From positions 992,001 to 1,056,000 of the forward strand of contig JALQBC010000003.1 of NCBI GenBank assembly GCA_023375675.1: a stretch of DNA of 64,000 bases, read 5' to 3'. Within the stretch, counting starts at the first letter, position 1. Each line of letters starts with the position of its first letter. A program made the translations under genes and the position numbers. Under the pieces are notes generated by a model. That model saw only the letters and a list, made by a program, of their open reading frames with translations, had not been told where the DNA came from and searched no databases. The DNA is from Cytospora piceicola (Eukaryota; Ascomycota; Sordariomycetes; Diaporthales; Cytosporaceae). Shown in pieces: positions 12,889-25,574 of the stretch.

Positions 12889-15525
12889 ATGTCTCGATTC
12901 TTCCGCAGCGGCGAGGACAGCTCGTCCGAGAGCAGCTCCGAAGAGGAGGAGTTCTACCAGGACCAAGAGGAAAAGGAGACATCATCTGAGGAGGAAGAGG
13001 AAGAGGAGGAGGAGGAGGGGTCTGATGCTGACTCCGACGACGACAGCGATGCAGGCAAAGCGAAGGGTGCTTCCCGTTTCTTGGAGGGATGGTCCGAAAG
13101 CGAAGAGAGCGACACCGAGCAGACGACCAAGGTCAAGTCAGCGAAGGACAAGCGACACGACGAGCTTGAGGCCACTATCACCACTATCACCAACGCCGAA
13201 AAGATCAATGACTGGAACATTATCTCCAATGGTAAGTCCATGTCTGTCCAGTCCCTTTGCATGTGCTTGAGACGCTAATCGGTGGCAGAGTTCGACAAGC
13301 TCAACCGCCAGGCTGAGAAGCTTCGGGTGGCCGGAAAGGCCCCCAAGAACTACGTCAAATGCCTCGCGGATCTCGAGGACTACTTGAACGAGTCGATCGC
13401 CAAGGCGAAGGTCAACCCCAAGAAGATGAGCAAGGTGAACGCTCAAGGTCTTAACGCAGTCAAGCAAAAGATCAAGAAGACCAACAAGGAGTTCCAGCCT
13501 CAAATCGAGGAGTACAGAGCAGACAAGGATACTTACTTGTTTGAGTCTGATGAGGACGAGGCGCCAGCACCCAAGCCCAAGAAGGCCAAGCTTTCAGACG
13601 CTTTCGTATCCAACGCCGATGAGATCGATGATGAGGGTTTCGCGACTGTTGGTAAGGGTGGCAAGACCCTCCAGTTTACGCCCGAGAGCATTTTCAAGCA
13701 CCTGCGCAGCATTATGGAGTCTCGAGGCAAGAAGAACACGGACAGAAACGAGCAGATCAAGATCATGGAGAAGCTCACCGAGGTTGCCACCACTCCTTAC
13801 CAACGAATCCGCGTTCTGCTTACCCTTGTGTCCACCCGTTTCGATCTGGGTTCCGGTGCGACGACCTCCATGCCCCTTGAGCACTGGAAAGCCGCCGAGA
13901 AGGAGATTGGCCTCCTGCTGGTAACTCTGGACGAGAACCGGGACCACGTCGTCCTCGAGAATGCCGAAGAGTGGGAAGACGATGAGAAGCCACCTACCCT
14001 GGAACAGGGCCAGAAGTACATCAAGGTTCCCGGCAGCATCGTTTCGTATATCGAGCGCCTCGATGACGAGCTGACACGGTCACTGCAAGCCATCGACCCC
14101 CACACCTCAGAGTATATCGAGCGATTGACGGACGAGGGCGCCCTGTACAACCTCATCTTCCGCGCCCTTCTGTACTACGAGATGCTGCGCAAGGACGACA
14201 CTCTGGAGGTTGACCAGGATAGCATCAACCGCATCGTCAGCCGTCGTCTTGAGCACGTCTACTTCAAGCCCGCTTCAGTGGTCAAGACGACCGAGGAGAA
14301 CTCTTGGAAGGCAGTACCTGCTGAGGTGGACTCGGCCATCACACCACGGGCCAAGACCACCGAAGCGTTGGCATTGGTCAACGTCCTCAGCACTTATCTG
14401 TTCGCTAACAGTGAGGGTTACCACCGGGCACGCGCTATGCTGTGCCAGATCTACTTCCTCGCCCTCCACGACGACTACTACAAGGCTAGGGACATGATGC
14501 TGATGTCCCACTTGCAAGATACCATCAGCACCTTCAACGTCTCGACACAGATTCTGTACAACCGCACACTTGTGCAAGTCGGTCTCTGTGCGTTCCGCAA
14601 GGGTCTCGTCTACGATGCCCAAAACACCCTTCAAGAGATCTGCGGAAGTGGTCGGCAAAAGGAGCTCCTCGCCCAGGGCGTCATGATCCAACGCTACAGC
14701 CAAGTCACACCAGAGCAAGAGCGGCTAGAGAGGCAACGACAGCTGCCCTTCCACTTGCACATCAACCTCGAGCTGCTCGAGTGTGTGTACCTCACCTGCA
14801 GCATGCTTCTGGAGATCCCACTTCTGGCCCAGATTGGCTCATCGCCTGATGTGAAGAAGAGGGTTATCAGCAAGACCTACCGCCGAATGTTAGAGTACCA
14901 CGAGCGACAGATCTTCACTGGACCCCCCGAGAACACGAGGGACCACGTCATGCAGGCCTCCAAGGCCCTGGCTGCTGGAGAGTGGAAGAAGGCTACCGAC
15001 TTCATCCACGCCATCAAGATCTGGGAATTGATGCCTAACACCGACGACATCAAGTCCATGCTTGCGAAGCAAATCCAAGAGGAGGGTCTGCGGACGTACC
15101 TGTTCACCTACGCTCCTTTCTACGACACATTGGCTGTTGAGACTATCAGCAGCATGTTCGAGATTGATTCGACCAAGGCGGCCGCCATTGTCAGCAAGAT
15201 GATCAGCCACGAGGAGCTTGCCGCGGCCCTGGACCAGGTCACCAAGACGGTCATCTTCCGCAAGGGTGTGGAGCTCAGCCGACTCCAGAGCCTCGCGCTC
15301 ACTCTGTCCGACAAGGCCAGCTCGCTCATCGAGAGCAACGAGAGGACCCTGGAGCAACGGACACAGGGCACTGCCAATGCGTTCGAGAGAGCGCCAAGGC
15401 AGGGCGGACGTGGTGGACGTGGTGGCGCACGGGGGCGCGGTGGTGCAAGGACCGGTGGCACTGGACCAAGAGGGCCGACCACCGGCTTCACAGGCGGTGC
15501 CCTGGGAGCTGTGGTCCGCGGTTAA
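12889..15525 (+). CDS. NIP1: Eukaryotic translation initiation factor 3 subunit C
   Basis: eIF3c, a core subunit of the eIF3 complex that recruits the 40S subunit and binds eIF1/eIF5 in the cytoplasm. Exons 12889..13231 and 13289..15525 encode 859 aa; the 57-nt intron (GTAAGT donor, CAG acceptor) joins IISN to EFDKL. The N-terminus opens with MSRFF followed by acidic Ser/Glu/Asp-rich stretches (about residues 7-60). The eIF3c N-terminal helical domain follows, and a PCI domain lies around residues 640-800. The C-terminus is an [11 protein letters not shown] tail (about 825-859), as in many fungal eIF3c proteins, likely RNA-binding. Length agrees with filamentous-fungal orthologues. The gene shares its 5' region with divergent PRP8. 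Confidence 0.97.
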
Positions 15526-16020
15526 GGAGCTGGTTTGTTGTGCTCAACGTGGTTTTCTTTACGCGGCCTTAATCGCATGGCATCCGGTACTGCTTATGCA
15601 AAGGTGAAAAAGGGATGGGGCAGACTCGCGTCAGTAGAATAGCGAGCTTAGACGGCTGAATTGATGACCTGAATTGATGAACTTTCGTCTCAGGCTTTGA
15701 TGTGCCTGTGGAGTTGGTATTTGCAGACTTGGGCCACCACAAAATAATATTGATATCTCAATGTTTTCCTCAAGACGAAACAGTCTATTATCACATTTGT
15801 GAGGCAATCGTGAAGCTACATGTGTGTGACGTGACGTCCCAACATGTGTTGTATGTTAAGTGGGACGGACGCATGACCGCTTTTAAGGACCGAGATCTTG
15901 ATAAGATAAACGCGCTAGCGCTTCGCAGCTCTCAAAATTCTGGAGCTTAGAAGGGCCTCACGTCTTGAAATCCGCCCCCCCGCCCCCCAAACTCAGCCAA
16001 CCACCAAAACCTCACCCAAA
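15526..16020. other. Intergenic spacer, eIF3c to uL15m
   Basis: About 495 bp that must contain the eIF3c 3' UTR and the uL15m promoter. The only open frame is short (about 80 codons) and without family features. A C-rich run precedes the uL15m start. Nothing else is recognised. Confidence 0.6.
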
Positions 16021-17090
16021 ATGCCTCCCAGAATACCAATCTCGCAGGTCGCAAGATGCTGCCGAGCGACAATTGACCGGCCAACGGCGTCGCGGGCGAC
16101 AACATCCCCGCTTGTGTCCCTGCTCGCCGCGCTCTCCATCCAACCACAACCATCAACACCAAAGCCGCTATCGCAAACACGGAACGCCTCCATCCTCGCC
16201 AACCTCCGCGACAACAAGGGCGCCTACAACAAGCGCATCCGAAAGGGTCGCGGTGCGTCCTCCGGATACGGAAAGACGTCAGGTCGTGGTCACAAGGGTC
16301 AGGGACAGCATGGACATGTGAGGCCCTGGTTCCAGGGTGGTCAGACGCCGTTGATCTTCAAGCACGGCCAGATGGGATTCGTGAACCAGTATGTTCATTC
16401 TACGGGCATAATCATACCTCTATGAGGAAGGTGCCGGAGGGGAGGGGTGGAAAGGCAAGGAAGCCGAAGAGGAACTACGCGCTGACCAAGTGACTGTGTC
16501 TATCTAGCCGCAAAGAGGACCTCGCCGAGGTCAACCTGGACCGCCTGCAACACTGGATCGACGCGGGACGAATCGACCCGACGAAACAGATCACGCCCAA
16601 GGAGATCATCAAGTCCGGGCTGATCGGGCGCGCCAAGGACGGCATCAAGCTGCTGTCGCGGGGCTCGTGCGTCGTGCACACGCCCATCAACATCATGGTG
16701 TCCCGGGCGTCGGCGTCGGCGATCCGGGCGGTCGAGGGCGCGGGCGGCCAGGTCATCACGCGGTACTACACCAAGGAGTCGATCAGGCGCCTGGTCAGGG
16801 GCCAGAGCGAGAGCACCTCGGAGCCGCTGCCCTCGGGCCCGCAGCACGTCAAGGCGGTGCTGGAGAAGGCGAGGGAGGGCCCCCACAAGTACAGGCTGCC
16901 CGACCCGACGAGCCGTTGGGACATCGAGTACTACCGCGACCCCGCGCACAGGGGCTACCTGAGCCACAAGCTCAAGGAGGGCGAGTCCCCTTCGCTGTAC
17001 TTCAAGGTGCCCGGTGAGCAGGTCCGGAAGAAGGCGGTCAAGAGCAAGAAGGAGGTGGAGAGCGACCCGAAGCTGTTTGAGCTGAGGTAA
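16021..17090 (+). CDS. MRPL10: Mitochondrial ribosomal protein uL15m
   Basis: Large-subunit protein of the mitochondrial ribosome, a homologue of bacterial L15. Exons 16021..16388 and 16508..17090 encode 316 aa; the 119-nt intron uses GTATGT and CTAG. The first 45 or so residues are rich in Arg/Ser/Thr and poor in acids, a typical mitochondrial presequence. The L15 signature follows: RKGRGASSGYGKTSGRGHKGQ with a PWFQGGQTPL segment, then the exon junction FVNHRKEDLAEVN. The C-terminal half carries the L15 core (VHTPINIMVSRASASAIRAVEGAGG) and a fungal-type lysine-rich extension. Length is close to that of yeast MRPL10. The second exon has high third-position GC. Confidence 0.93.
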
Positions 17091-18099
17091 GGGTGCTGCT
17101 GTCTGTGGGAGTATTGGGCGGTTTATATCCTATGATATGTGTGTCAAAATGTACAATGCAGAGCTGGCTTAATATCATATTGGGTTTGCTCTTATTACTT
17201 GGCAAGAGGGGGGTCCCTGCAGGGCTGTTGTATTCCAACAGCGCCCTGTCTCTTAAGGAAGGTCTTGATGGTTTCATCGACAAGGCGCCGTACTACTCGG
17301 TTGCCAATTTGCAGTGTGATTACCGTGTTGGTGAGACCGCCCAGCTGGCTTATATGACCGAGATGTACTCTATTCCAGACTAGAATTTGAAGTGAGTCAG
17401 TATAAATAGGTTCAACGACCCTCACGATGCCTTAGGAGCGAACTCCAAGGACAATGCTCTGTTGATCAGTCTTCAAGATCTGGTCTCAGGAAATACAGAG
17501 GATGGCCCTTTGGTCAATACTTCCCAGTGTATATATACTTATATATACTTAAAATAGGTATATAGTTGCGTACCTAAGGTAGCTGACGCTTAGCGCTGTG
17601 CCTCCCATCGGGTGGGGGGCCCGCGGCCGTGGTGGACAGGCTTCCCGAGGTCCCCAATATGCAGGGAGGTGTCTACGGTGTTCCGGGTCCTGCTCCTGCT
17701 CCTGCTCCTGCTAAGGTAATTCATATCGTCATATCGCATCGCAACTCGAATTCAAATTCACGATTGTTCAGAGACTGGAAGTCTTTAGCATTAGAATTGC
17801 CGGGAAATACCAAATCACCTCCTGTCAGGGCTTACTGTGTCTTGGGTACCAACCAACCACTGCTCAGTTGGGCATTTGGTGCCTCGCCTTCGGCCCAGTC
17901 CTCCCCTGGCGCGACTCCCGTTACGAACCGATTACGTCGCTTAGTCTTGCTCTTGATCCTCTCTCGATCCCGTAGGTTCGAGCGCGACCTACACTACATC
18001 TTCTCCGAGAATCGCCCGCCTCGGTTCTCTCCTTCTCCATACCTGTCTGTCCCTACTACTATTACTACCAGTCTAAGGACCTGGGTTTGAAACGGAACA
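17091..18099. other. Intergenic spacer, uL15m to MVP1
   Basis: About 1 kb containing AT-rich TATATACTTA repeats near 17529-17560 and a CTCCTG hexamer run at 17689-17711. The pyrimidine-rich sequence just before 18100 looks like the MVP1 leader. No gene is recognised. Confidence 0.6.
17689..17711. repeat. CTCCTG hexamer repeat
   Basis: Almost four tandem CTCCTG units in the MVP1 upstream region; a simple repeat. Confidence 0.75.
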
Positions 18100-20962
18100 A
18101 TGTCTCTCTTCGGAACGCCCGAGCAGGACGAGGCGCCCTCGATGCAGTCGTCCTTCGCCCGGTCCCGCCAGTCCCTATTCGACGAGGAGGACCCCTCCAT
18201 GACCGCGTCCAACTCGAACTCGCTGTTCCAAGACGACGACATGGCCGGGAGCGGCGCCGCCTCGCCATGGGACCTGCCCACCCCGCGCAAGCCACAGTCC
18301 CGCTCCGATCTCCTGCGGAACATCCTGCCCGCCTCCGACGTCCCCGACAGCTACATCGAGACCTTTGACGCCATCGTGCGGGAGCACGGCAGCGGGGGCA
18401 AGGTCACTTCCGCGGGCGCTATGCGCGTCCTGGCCGCGGCGAGGCTGGAAGCCGATGCGCAGGCGAAGATCATGAGTATAATATCTCCGGGCGGCGGGGA
18501 GGTTTCCCTGGGCAGGAACGAGTTCAACGTCCTCCTGGGCCTGACTGGCCTGGCCCAGGAACATGAGACTGTCAGTCTGGATGGTATTGACGAACGGCGA
18601 AGAAGTGAGTGTATCTCCTGCTCCAGCCTGCTCTACCTTAGCCTCACCTGTCTTATACCTGTCAATCCCATTTCTTTGTTCATCACTACGCACGTCCCGC
18701 ACACACGTCTATCCTTTACATACTTGCCACATGCAAAGCGCCTGTGTACCGCAGCATCACCGGGGGGGGGAGGGTCTTTATCTCTTATCTATGACCGCCA
18801 TTGGCAACATGTGGATGCACTCTTTGCTCGGCAGTGCTGTCAATTGGCCCCAGCACCTCCATCTCCATCTACATGTCGCGTCAGTGACAAGGCCACCCAG
18901 AGCTCCTGTGGGGCTGATAGGTTCCCTCTTGTGCGCACTGCACCACCCTGCTTTACCCTACACAGTACATACAGCCGAAGCGCATCTTGCATGCATGAGA
19001 TTTTACAGCCTGTTTTCTTTCCCATCACCATACGGCTAACAAACAATCCCATCCTCCCAAATTAGACCTTCCAAAGCCGAAGCTCCCTGGCATCGTGGAT
19101 AAACGTGCCGCAGAGCTCTTTGCCCGCACCGGTGACCTCGCCGCAAAACCTCCACAGAGACCGATAACCCCACCAGCCAAGGATATGGCACCTACAGCGC
19201 CGGCGTTGGACTACGCAGATGACCCATGGAATACTCCTGATCTTCACAAATCCCATGATCATGCAACAGAGGAAAATCCCAGAAATAGTATTGAGGAGCC
19301 CCTCAGGGGGAGCCCTGCGGTAAACGGCAATGACACGTACGATAACATTGTGCCGCCGAGCCGGACGACTTCGACCTTCACCACAACATCTGTTGCTTCG
19401 GCCGGGGAGTCTGCAAATGCCTCGACGGAATCGACTTTCATTGCGGCGTCCCTTCCTGGAGGCGGCTGGGGAGGCGGCGACTTCTTCGGTGACAACGCGG
19501 CTGGGGGTGAAGGAAACCCCGACGTAATAAGTCCGTTTGGGGCGCCAGGTGGCAGCATTGGGGGGCCAGGCCACCAGCGGCCGATTTCGAGTAGGACAAT
19601 AGGGACTGGCAGGCCTGGCAGCGGCGTTGAGGAGCACATCATTGTGAACTTGCTGCCCGAGAAGGAGGGCATGTTCATGTTCCAGCATCACAATTATGAA
19701 GTGGTAAGTGCCAGGAGGGGAAGTAAAGTCATCCGGAGATACAGCGATTTTGTGTGGTTGTTAGATTGCATGCACAAAAGGTATCCATTCCGGGCCCTAC
19801 CTCTATTACCCCCAAAGAGGGTTGCCGGTACGTCCCAATATTCCCTACCCATGAAAGTATGAACTCGCAAAAGCTCCAAGCTTACCACTCTCCCAGTAAA
19901 CGGCAACCACCTATCCAATGACGGCGCCTTCATCGAGAAACGACGCCGTGGCCTCGCCAGATTCCTGAATTCATTAGTTCGACACCCAGTCCTCGGCCAG
20001 GAGCAGCTGGTAATCATGTTCCTGACGGTGCCTACCGAGCTCTCGGTCTGGCGCAAGCAGGCCACAATCTCGGTGCAGGACGAGTTCGCGGGCCGGACCG
20101 TCCCGCCGGGCCTGGAGGACTCGCTGCCCCCGCAGCTCGAGGAGCTCTTCGAGCGGACGCGCGCCGGCATGCGGCGGAGCGCGGAGCTGTACATCAACGT
20201 GTGCAGCGTCATGGACCGGCTCGTCAAGCGCAGCGAGGGGGTGGCGGCCGACCACGCCCGGATCGCGCTGTCCCTGTCGTCCCTGATCGAGGTGACGGCC
20301 GACACGTACGCCACCGACAGCAACGAGGTGCCGCTGCTCAACGACGGGCTGACGGCCATGAGCAAGCACCTGCGGACGTCGCAGACGCTGATGGAGGACG
20401 AGTCGCGGGCGTGGGACGAGGGCGTGCTCGAGGACCTCAAGAGGCAGCGGGACGCGCTGGTGGGCGTGCGGGACCTGTTCGACCGGCGGGAGAGGCTGGA
20501 CAAGGACAACATCCCCATCCTGGAGAGGCGCATCCAGAACAACGAGGCCAAGCTGGCGGGCCTGAGGGCCAAGCCCCCCGGGGTGGTCAAGCAGGGCGAG
20601 GTCGAGAGGGTCGTGGAGGCTATCATCAAGGTATGTCGGCCCTTTGTCTCTGTGCATTTCTACCGCCTGCGCTGTGCTTTCGGCGCCCGGCCGGTGCGAC
20701 TGACCGACTGATGTATCAATCGATTGCTGACACGTGGCTCGAAACAAAACAGGACAAAGAGTCCATCGTCAGCCAGCACAACCGCTCCGTGTTCGTCAAG
20801 GAGTGCATCCGGGACGAGCTCATCGCCTTCCAGTCGACGCAGTACCACGTCACCCGCTGGAACCAGGACTGGGCCCAGGAGCGCGTCAAGTACTCCGAGA
20901 TGCTGGCGGATAACTGGCGCCAGCTGCTGGATGAGCTTGAAGGCATGCCACTTGGGGACTAG
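18100..20962 (+). CDS. MVP1: Sorting nexin Mvp1 (SNX8-like)
   Basis: Endosomal PX-BAR sorting nexin needed for retrograde and vacuolar sorting. Exons 18100..18604, 19066..19827, 19897..20630 and 20753..20962 encode 736 aa. Introns are 461, 69 and 122 nt, all GT-AG. The N-terminus (MSLFGTPEQ) leads to an EH-like helical region (about 65-165) containing the LRNILPASDVP motif. A low-complexity linker follows. The PX domain lies at about 355-475 with the phosphoinositide-binding RRYSDFVWL motif and a KRRRGLARFLN basic helix. The C-terminal helical BAR-like region (about 490-736) ends in LLDELEGMPLGD. The first intron is unusually long and entirely open in the exon 1 frame (see findings). Confidence 0.93.
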
Positions 20963-22006
20963 TGCGGTATAGGCAGCGTTGATTGCCTCTGGTACTACCA
21001 TACGACGTCGATTAGGGACTAGGGACCAGTGTAATATGAGCTGGTTTTGAAGGTCAACGGGATAACACATGACGCCTCAAAAAAGGCGAGATTTTTCCAG
21101 CTACGTTGGGAAGTGGTGACGATGATATATGAAAGATATATCGCATTCTGGGAGTCGGCAAGATCTCGAGACGAAGCTTCTTGCCTTGGTTGCAAAGGGT
21201 GGAGGGGAGGGGAGGGGTTCTATCCTGAATTAAACTGTATAACTGTATCTCTTTTCTTGCTGCAGGAGCGTATCACATAGCAGAGTGTCATTCCGTAGCT
21301 ATACCCCATTCGTTATGTTTGATGTTTTCTTTTTGAGTACGACTGCAAGGTTACATACGGGGCTGCAACTCTGCGCAACACCGGAAAATATTTCAGATTG
21401 GCACGATCGTGACATATGGTATGGTAACGGAGGTGTCAGCATGTGGAGTATGCGAGGTCGAAACAGGATATCAACGGGAACGTATCGTCACATGAGGCAC
21501 GCAAGCTCGAGAAATATAGCCATAAACCTTCTGTCTCTTGATTGAAGCCTTCAAATAAAAATCGGGCTTGTAGTACAGTAGACCTGGGTAATCGTCACTG
21601 TCCATAGCAAAGCCCTTAAGTCTGGGCCTCATGGATGGATGATGCCTTGTAAACCTCAAAATGCTGCTTCATCATACTGTACAAGTTTAGAATGCGATGC
21701 GGCGAGTTCTCGAAAATCTCCGATCAAGCCACCCGTAGCCGTGATCCGCATGACGCCGTCGCTCAACCTTTTATACCATGCTTTCCGCCCTTCGCCACGC
21801 CCAATCCAGGCTGATTTCATGATTTCGCAAAAGCCGCCGCCAGAGTGGCCTTATGCTGAGTCTTCCTGCAGCTCACACACTCTCAAAACGAACGCCCTCC
21901 ATTGCTACAGTATCCTCCGCGCCCATGTTGACATTGGCAATTGCTGAGACCAGGTGTTCCATCCGCCACCTCATCGAAATGCTCCGAACGCCCCAGGGCC
22001 ATCAAA
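20963..22006. other. Intergenic region between convergent MVP1 and DCN1
   Basis: About 1 kb between two 3' ends. It contains only short open frames and some A+T-rich stretches suited to polyadenylation on both strands (for example AAATAAAA near 21554). No gene or RNA is recognised. Confidence 0.6.
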
Positions 22007-23868
22007 CTAGTTGACGTCCATGGCGTCGTGCTGGCGGTACCACGAGACGAACTCGTCAATGACAGCGGGCCAAGAGTCCTCCTCGCTGTAGAAGCCCAGG
22101 GTCTCGTCGTCCATTGCCTTGTTCGCGAACTCGAGCGTCATGTTCCACATGTCCTTGTTGACGGAGCGCGTCCACTTCTCGTTGAGGAACGTCTCCCAGA
22201 GGGCGGCCCAGTCGCGGTTGGCCGACTTCCAGGGGCGGCCGGGGGCCGCGAAGAGCAGCTGCCAGAAGACGAGGGCGTTCTCGAGGGGGAGGGCCTTCTG
22301 GGTGGCCTCCTTGCCGGCGATGAAGGCGTGTCGGTAGACCTTGCGGAAGTAGGTGGGGTCGACGGAGAGCTGGGCGACCTTCTGGCGGATGTGGTTCTTC
22401 TGCGCGGTCTTGCTGAAGGTGGTGAGGTCGGTGCCCTTCCACCCGTCGATGAAGCCCTGGCGCGTGATCTCGCCGATTCCAGGTGCCTGGATGAGCTCCA
22501 TCATGACGAAGAGCTCGGCGTTCTCCATGTCGACGCCCAGGCTCTCGAGGTACTCTTGAATGGTCTCGGCGGACAGACTTTCCTTGTTGTCGCCGCGGGA
22601 AGAGTCGACCAATTCGTCATAGGCCTTCTCGATGGACGCGACGCGTCCAGTATCGGCGCCACCGCCGCTATTCAGATAACTAGAGACAAAGGTAGTCAGC
22701 CCTGCTGGACGAAATCAATGTGAGAGGATGCAATAGCAATTCGCACGAATTCAGTCTCTCAGAAACAACGGTCTGTCGTGTATGAGGTGGGTAGGCACAT
22801 GATCTCCTGGTATACAACGATCGCGAAGCAAACTGAAACGCAAAAGGTGTGCTGTGGACGAACCCGCTATCAAGCCGAGGAGTATCTCTTCTGCCTTGCT
22901 CCGCCCTCCTACGCTTGGCCATGGTTGCTGCTGGTGTTGACGACGTCGGCTGTTGAGGTCCGATGGCGTTGTCGACGGTTTAGGGTAGATGAGGGTTGGC
23001 TGGTGGCGGCTCTTAGGGTCACGTCGTCCGAACTTGTGGAGGATGTTTATGAACATGACGAGGACCCCTCCCCCCTTCCCAAATATAATCCAGTCAAGGT
23101 AATTCTCAAATGGCTCCCAAAACCCTATAACCCCAACCAAGCTTCAAGGGCAGGCAAGAAGGCAGCCGACACACACAGAGACACCAGGACAAGCCTATTT
23201 CTGCTTGTCCTCTCAGACAAACCAGCATTGTGCCTGGCTTCCTCTGCAACGCACAATGCTGACATTCAGTCTGAACTTCAGGCTTCGGGCAATTCGGTCG
23301 AGGGATCCTTTCGAGCCCTCGAGGCATCCGGGCAAATGGTCGAGAAGTCCAGGCAGACACGCAGCGTTATGGGCTTCGCAAGGCACAGAGACAACATGGG
23401 CATTCTCACAAAATATAAACCAAATCGCAACTTACTTATTGGTAGCAAGGTCCAGCCTATAGTTGGCATTCTTGAGAAACTGTTTTATACGAGACATTAG
23501 CACTGCGTATAAGGATATCTAGGTGGATAGGGTATATATCTATATATAAATGTGTGTGTATGTGTGTATGTGTATGGTCCGGAAAGGGTCAAGGCAGTGA
23601 GTGCATGTCACGATAGTGACGCGGAGTTGACTAGGCAGTTCGTTCAAAGGGTGGAGTCAGGCCATGCGAGGGAAGTAGGAGAGGAGAGAAGGTGAGGGAG
23701 GAGCATGTGAGGATGGGCATCGATTGGGCTTCCAGGAGACTCGAGACAACACACAGGACAACACAGCATAAATAGATATGAACATACCCGTTGGGCCACC
23801 TTGTCATTGGTTCCCGTGATTGCTACAAACTGAGCAACGAGTGCCTTTTGAGTGCTCGACAGAGGCAT
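22007..23868 (-). CDS. DCN1: Cullin neddylation protein DCN1
   Basis: Scaffold-type co-E3 that stimulates attachment of NEDD8/Rub1 to cullins. Exons complement(22007..22679, 23436..23479, 23789..23868) with the first exon reading to 23788 inclusive on the minus strand encode 265 aa (81 + 44 + 673 nt). The small first two exons build a UBA domain (residues about 5-42: SSTQKALVAQFVAITGTND, then AQRFLKNANYRLDLATN). The third exon carries the potentiating-neddylation (PONY/DUF298) domain from about residue 70 to the end, including the conserved C-terminal IDEFVSWYR. Donors are GTATGT and GTAAGT; acceptors are CAG and TAG. The two introns are 308 and 756 nt, far longer than others here. Exon calls rest on domain continuity and frame closure. 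Confidence 0.92.
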
Positions 23869-25213
23869 CTTGGGTAGAGGTCGACTTGTGTTGAGTGGTC
23901 ACAACGTCGTCTGTGGTCACTGATCGAGGTCGGGCCGAATGATTCGGTGCGGCCTCCCGCGTGGAGATCACGAGGTTATATATGAGAGTCAAGACGGGCT
24001 CTGATGAGACAGAAAACAGAGAAAAAAAAGATACGGGTAGAACAAAGAGGGGTTTGTCCTCGAGTGTTGCCCAGATTATTGTGGACGGTTGGTTACTGTG
24101 AGGCTTCGAGTCTGGTAGTGGAGAGACGTGTCGTTCGTTAAGGCGTCGGCGGCGGGTGGTTGAATTTACAGACAGTGAGCGAAGTGCCTCTTTTGGAGGG
24201 GAAGTGACGACAAGGCAAGGCTGATTGATTGATTGATTGATTGATAGATTGATTGATTGGATTCGGTACGCGGGAAGGGAACTGAAGCGAGAGACCAGCA
24301 TCGCTTTCCTAGTGGGGTCAACCTAAAATCAGTGTTGATCAATCTCAAGCTCAGTGGCGCCCACCGATATGTTCAGGTGGGGCCAAGCTCGGGCCTTGCG
24401 CCCATCTCACCAGTTGACCAGTCGACCAGTCGTGCTACATAGTACCTAGGTATGTACTCCGTACTGTAGCCTCAATGCAGCCATGTCGTACTACTACTTT
24501 TGCAGATACCACTCGCCCGCCTTCTTTTTGACACAATAAGCAACAAGTACAATACTATCTTTAGAGGGAGGTATCATAGGCTGTGATATGGTGATATGGT
24601 GCCTCTGGTATTCTATACACGATCCGCACATTCGACTACCCTTACAGTCGAGCCCTGACCCGACCTGCCAGGGTAGGCGTTGTCAATGAAAATAGACTTC
24701 GCTCTTGTCTTTATATCGGACATACGCTTGGCATTGAAACATGCGGGTGCCGAGTACAAAGCAACATGTTCCTCGAGGCACCCGAACAATGAGCAAAGGC
24801 TCCCCAAAAAGCTTCGCTTGCACTATAGCCGTCTTCACCCAACGGTTCAAGGATTTCTTCTTTTGCTCAAGTGCCTTTGTAATGCAAAGTCCATTGCCTG
24901 CCAATTTATATCATGATGCAGGCACAAGACGCCGTCTCAACCTTCCTAAACATCGTACAGCAGCCCGCCAGGGTATTTCGTGATGCACGGACTTCTACGT
25001 GCTCCAGGAACATCCACGTGCCCATCTTTTGTCCCGGACATGTCATCCATCGTCCATCGTCCAATTCGCCGAGAGGTGGCCCTTATGGTACGGTTTTTTC
25101 CGACCCAGCCCAACACGAGCCGTCCCAAGCTGTGCTTGTTCCTTCTGTTCTTCTTCTTCTTCTGTTCTCCTCCCGTGTTTTTCCCCCCACTCCCCGCAAG
25201 TCCAACCCATCGA
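23869..25213. other. Intergenic spacer, DCN1 promoter to MRP17 3' end
   Basis: About 1.3 kb. It holds a TTGA tetranucleotide repeat, a perfect TACCTAGGTA palindrome at 24443-24452 (about 575 bp upstream of DCN1), and a T/C-rich stretch near 25140-25190 that should be the MRP17 3' flank. No gene is recognised. Confidence 0.6.
24222..24259. repeat. GATT tetranucleotide repeat
   Basis: Tandem GATT/TTGA units with one GATAG interruption, about 360 bp upstream of the DCN1 start. Confidence 0.85.
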
Positions 25214-25536
25214 TCACGACGCAGAGTTCAGCCAGTTGATCTGCCCGAACTTGCTCAGCGTCTCGAGCTTGTTGTCGCCCAGCTTGACGCTCGTGCTCCG
25301 GATGACCCGCGGGTCCAGGCTCATGGTGCTCTTGACGGCGTTCTGCGTCGCCGTCGAGGCGTCGTACCGCATGCAGAAGTAGTGCCCGTTGTGGTGGAGC
25401 TGCTGCGCCTTGGAGATGGTGCGCGGGAGCGCGAAGATGCCCCAGTTGTCGACGGACCGGATCACGCCGCCCTGGCGGAGGACGAGCTGGCCTGCGGCGA
25501 GGACGATTCTGTGGTGGTGGGGGTTCGCTGTAAGTC

Positions 25537-25574
<38 letters not shown>

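Noticed and set aside
25140..25213. T/C-rich stretch before the MRP17 stop as a possible intron branch/acceptor region
   Set aside because: The MRP17 frame already closes with the expected family C-terminus, so it is better read as 3' flanking sequence.
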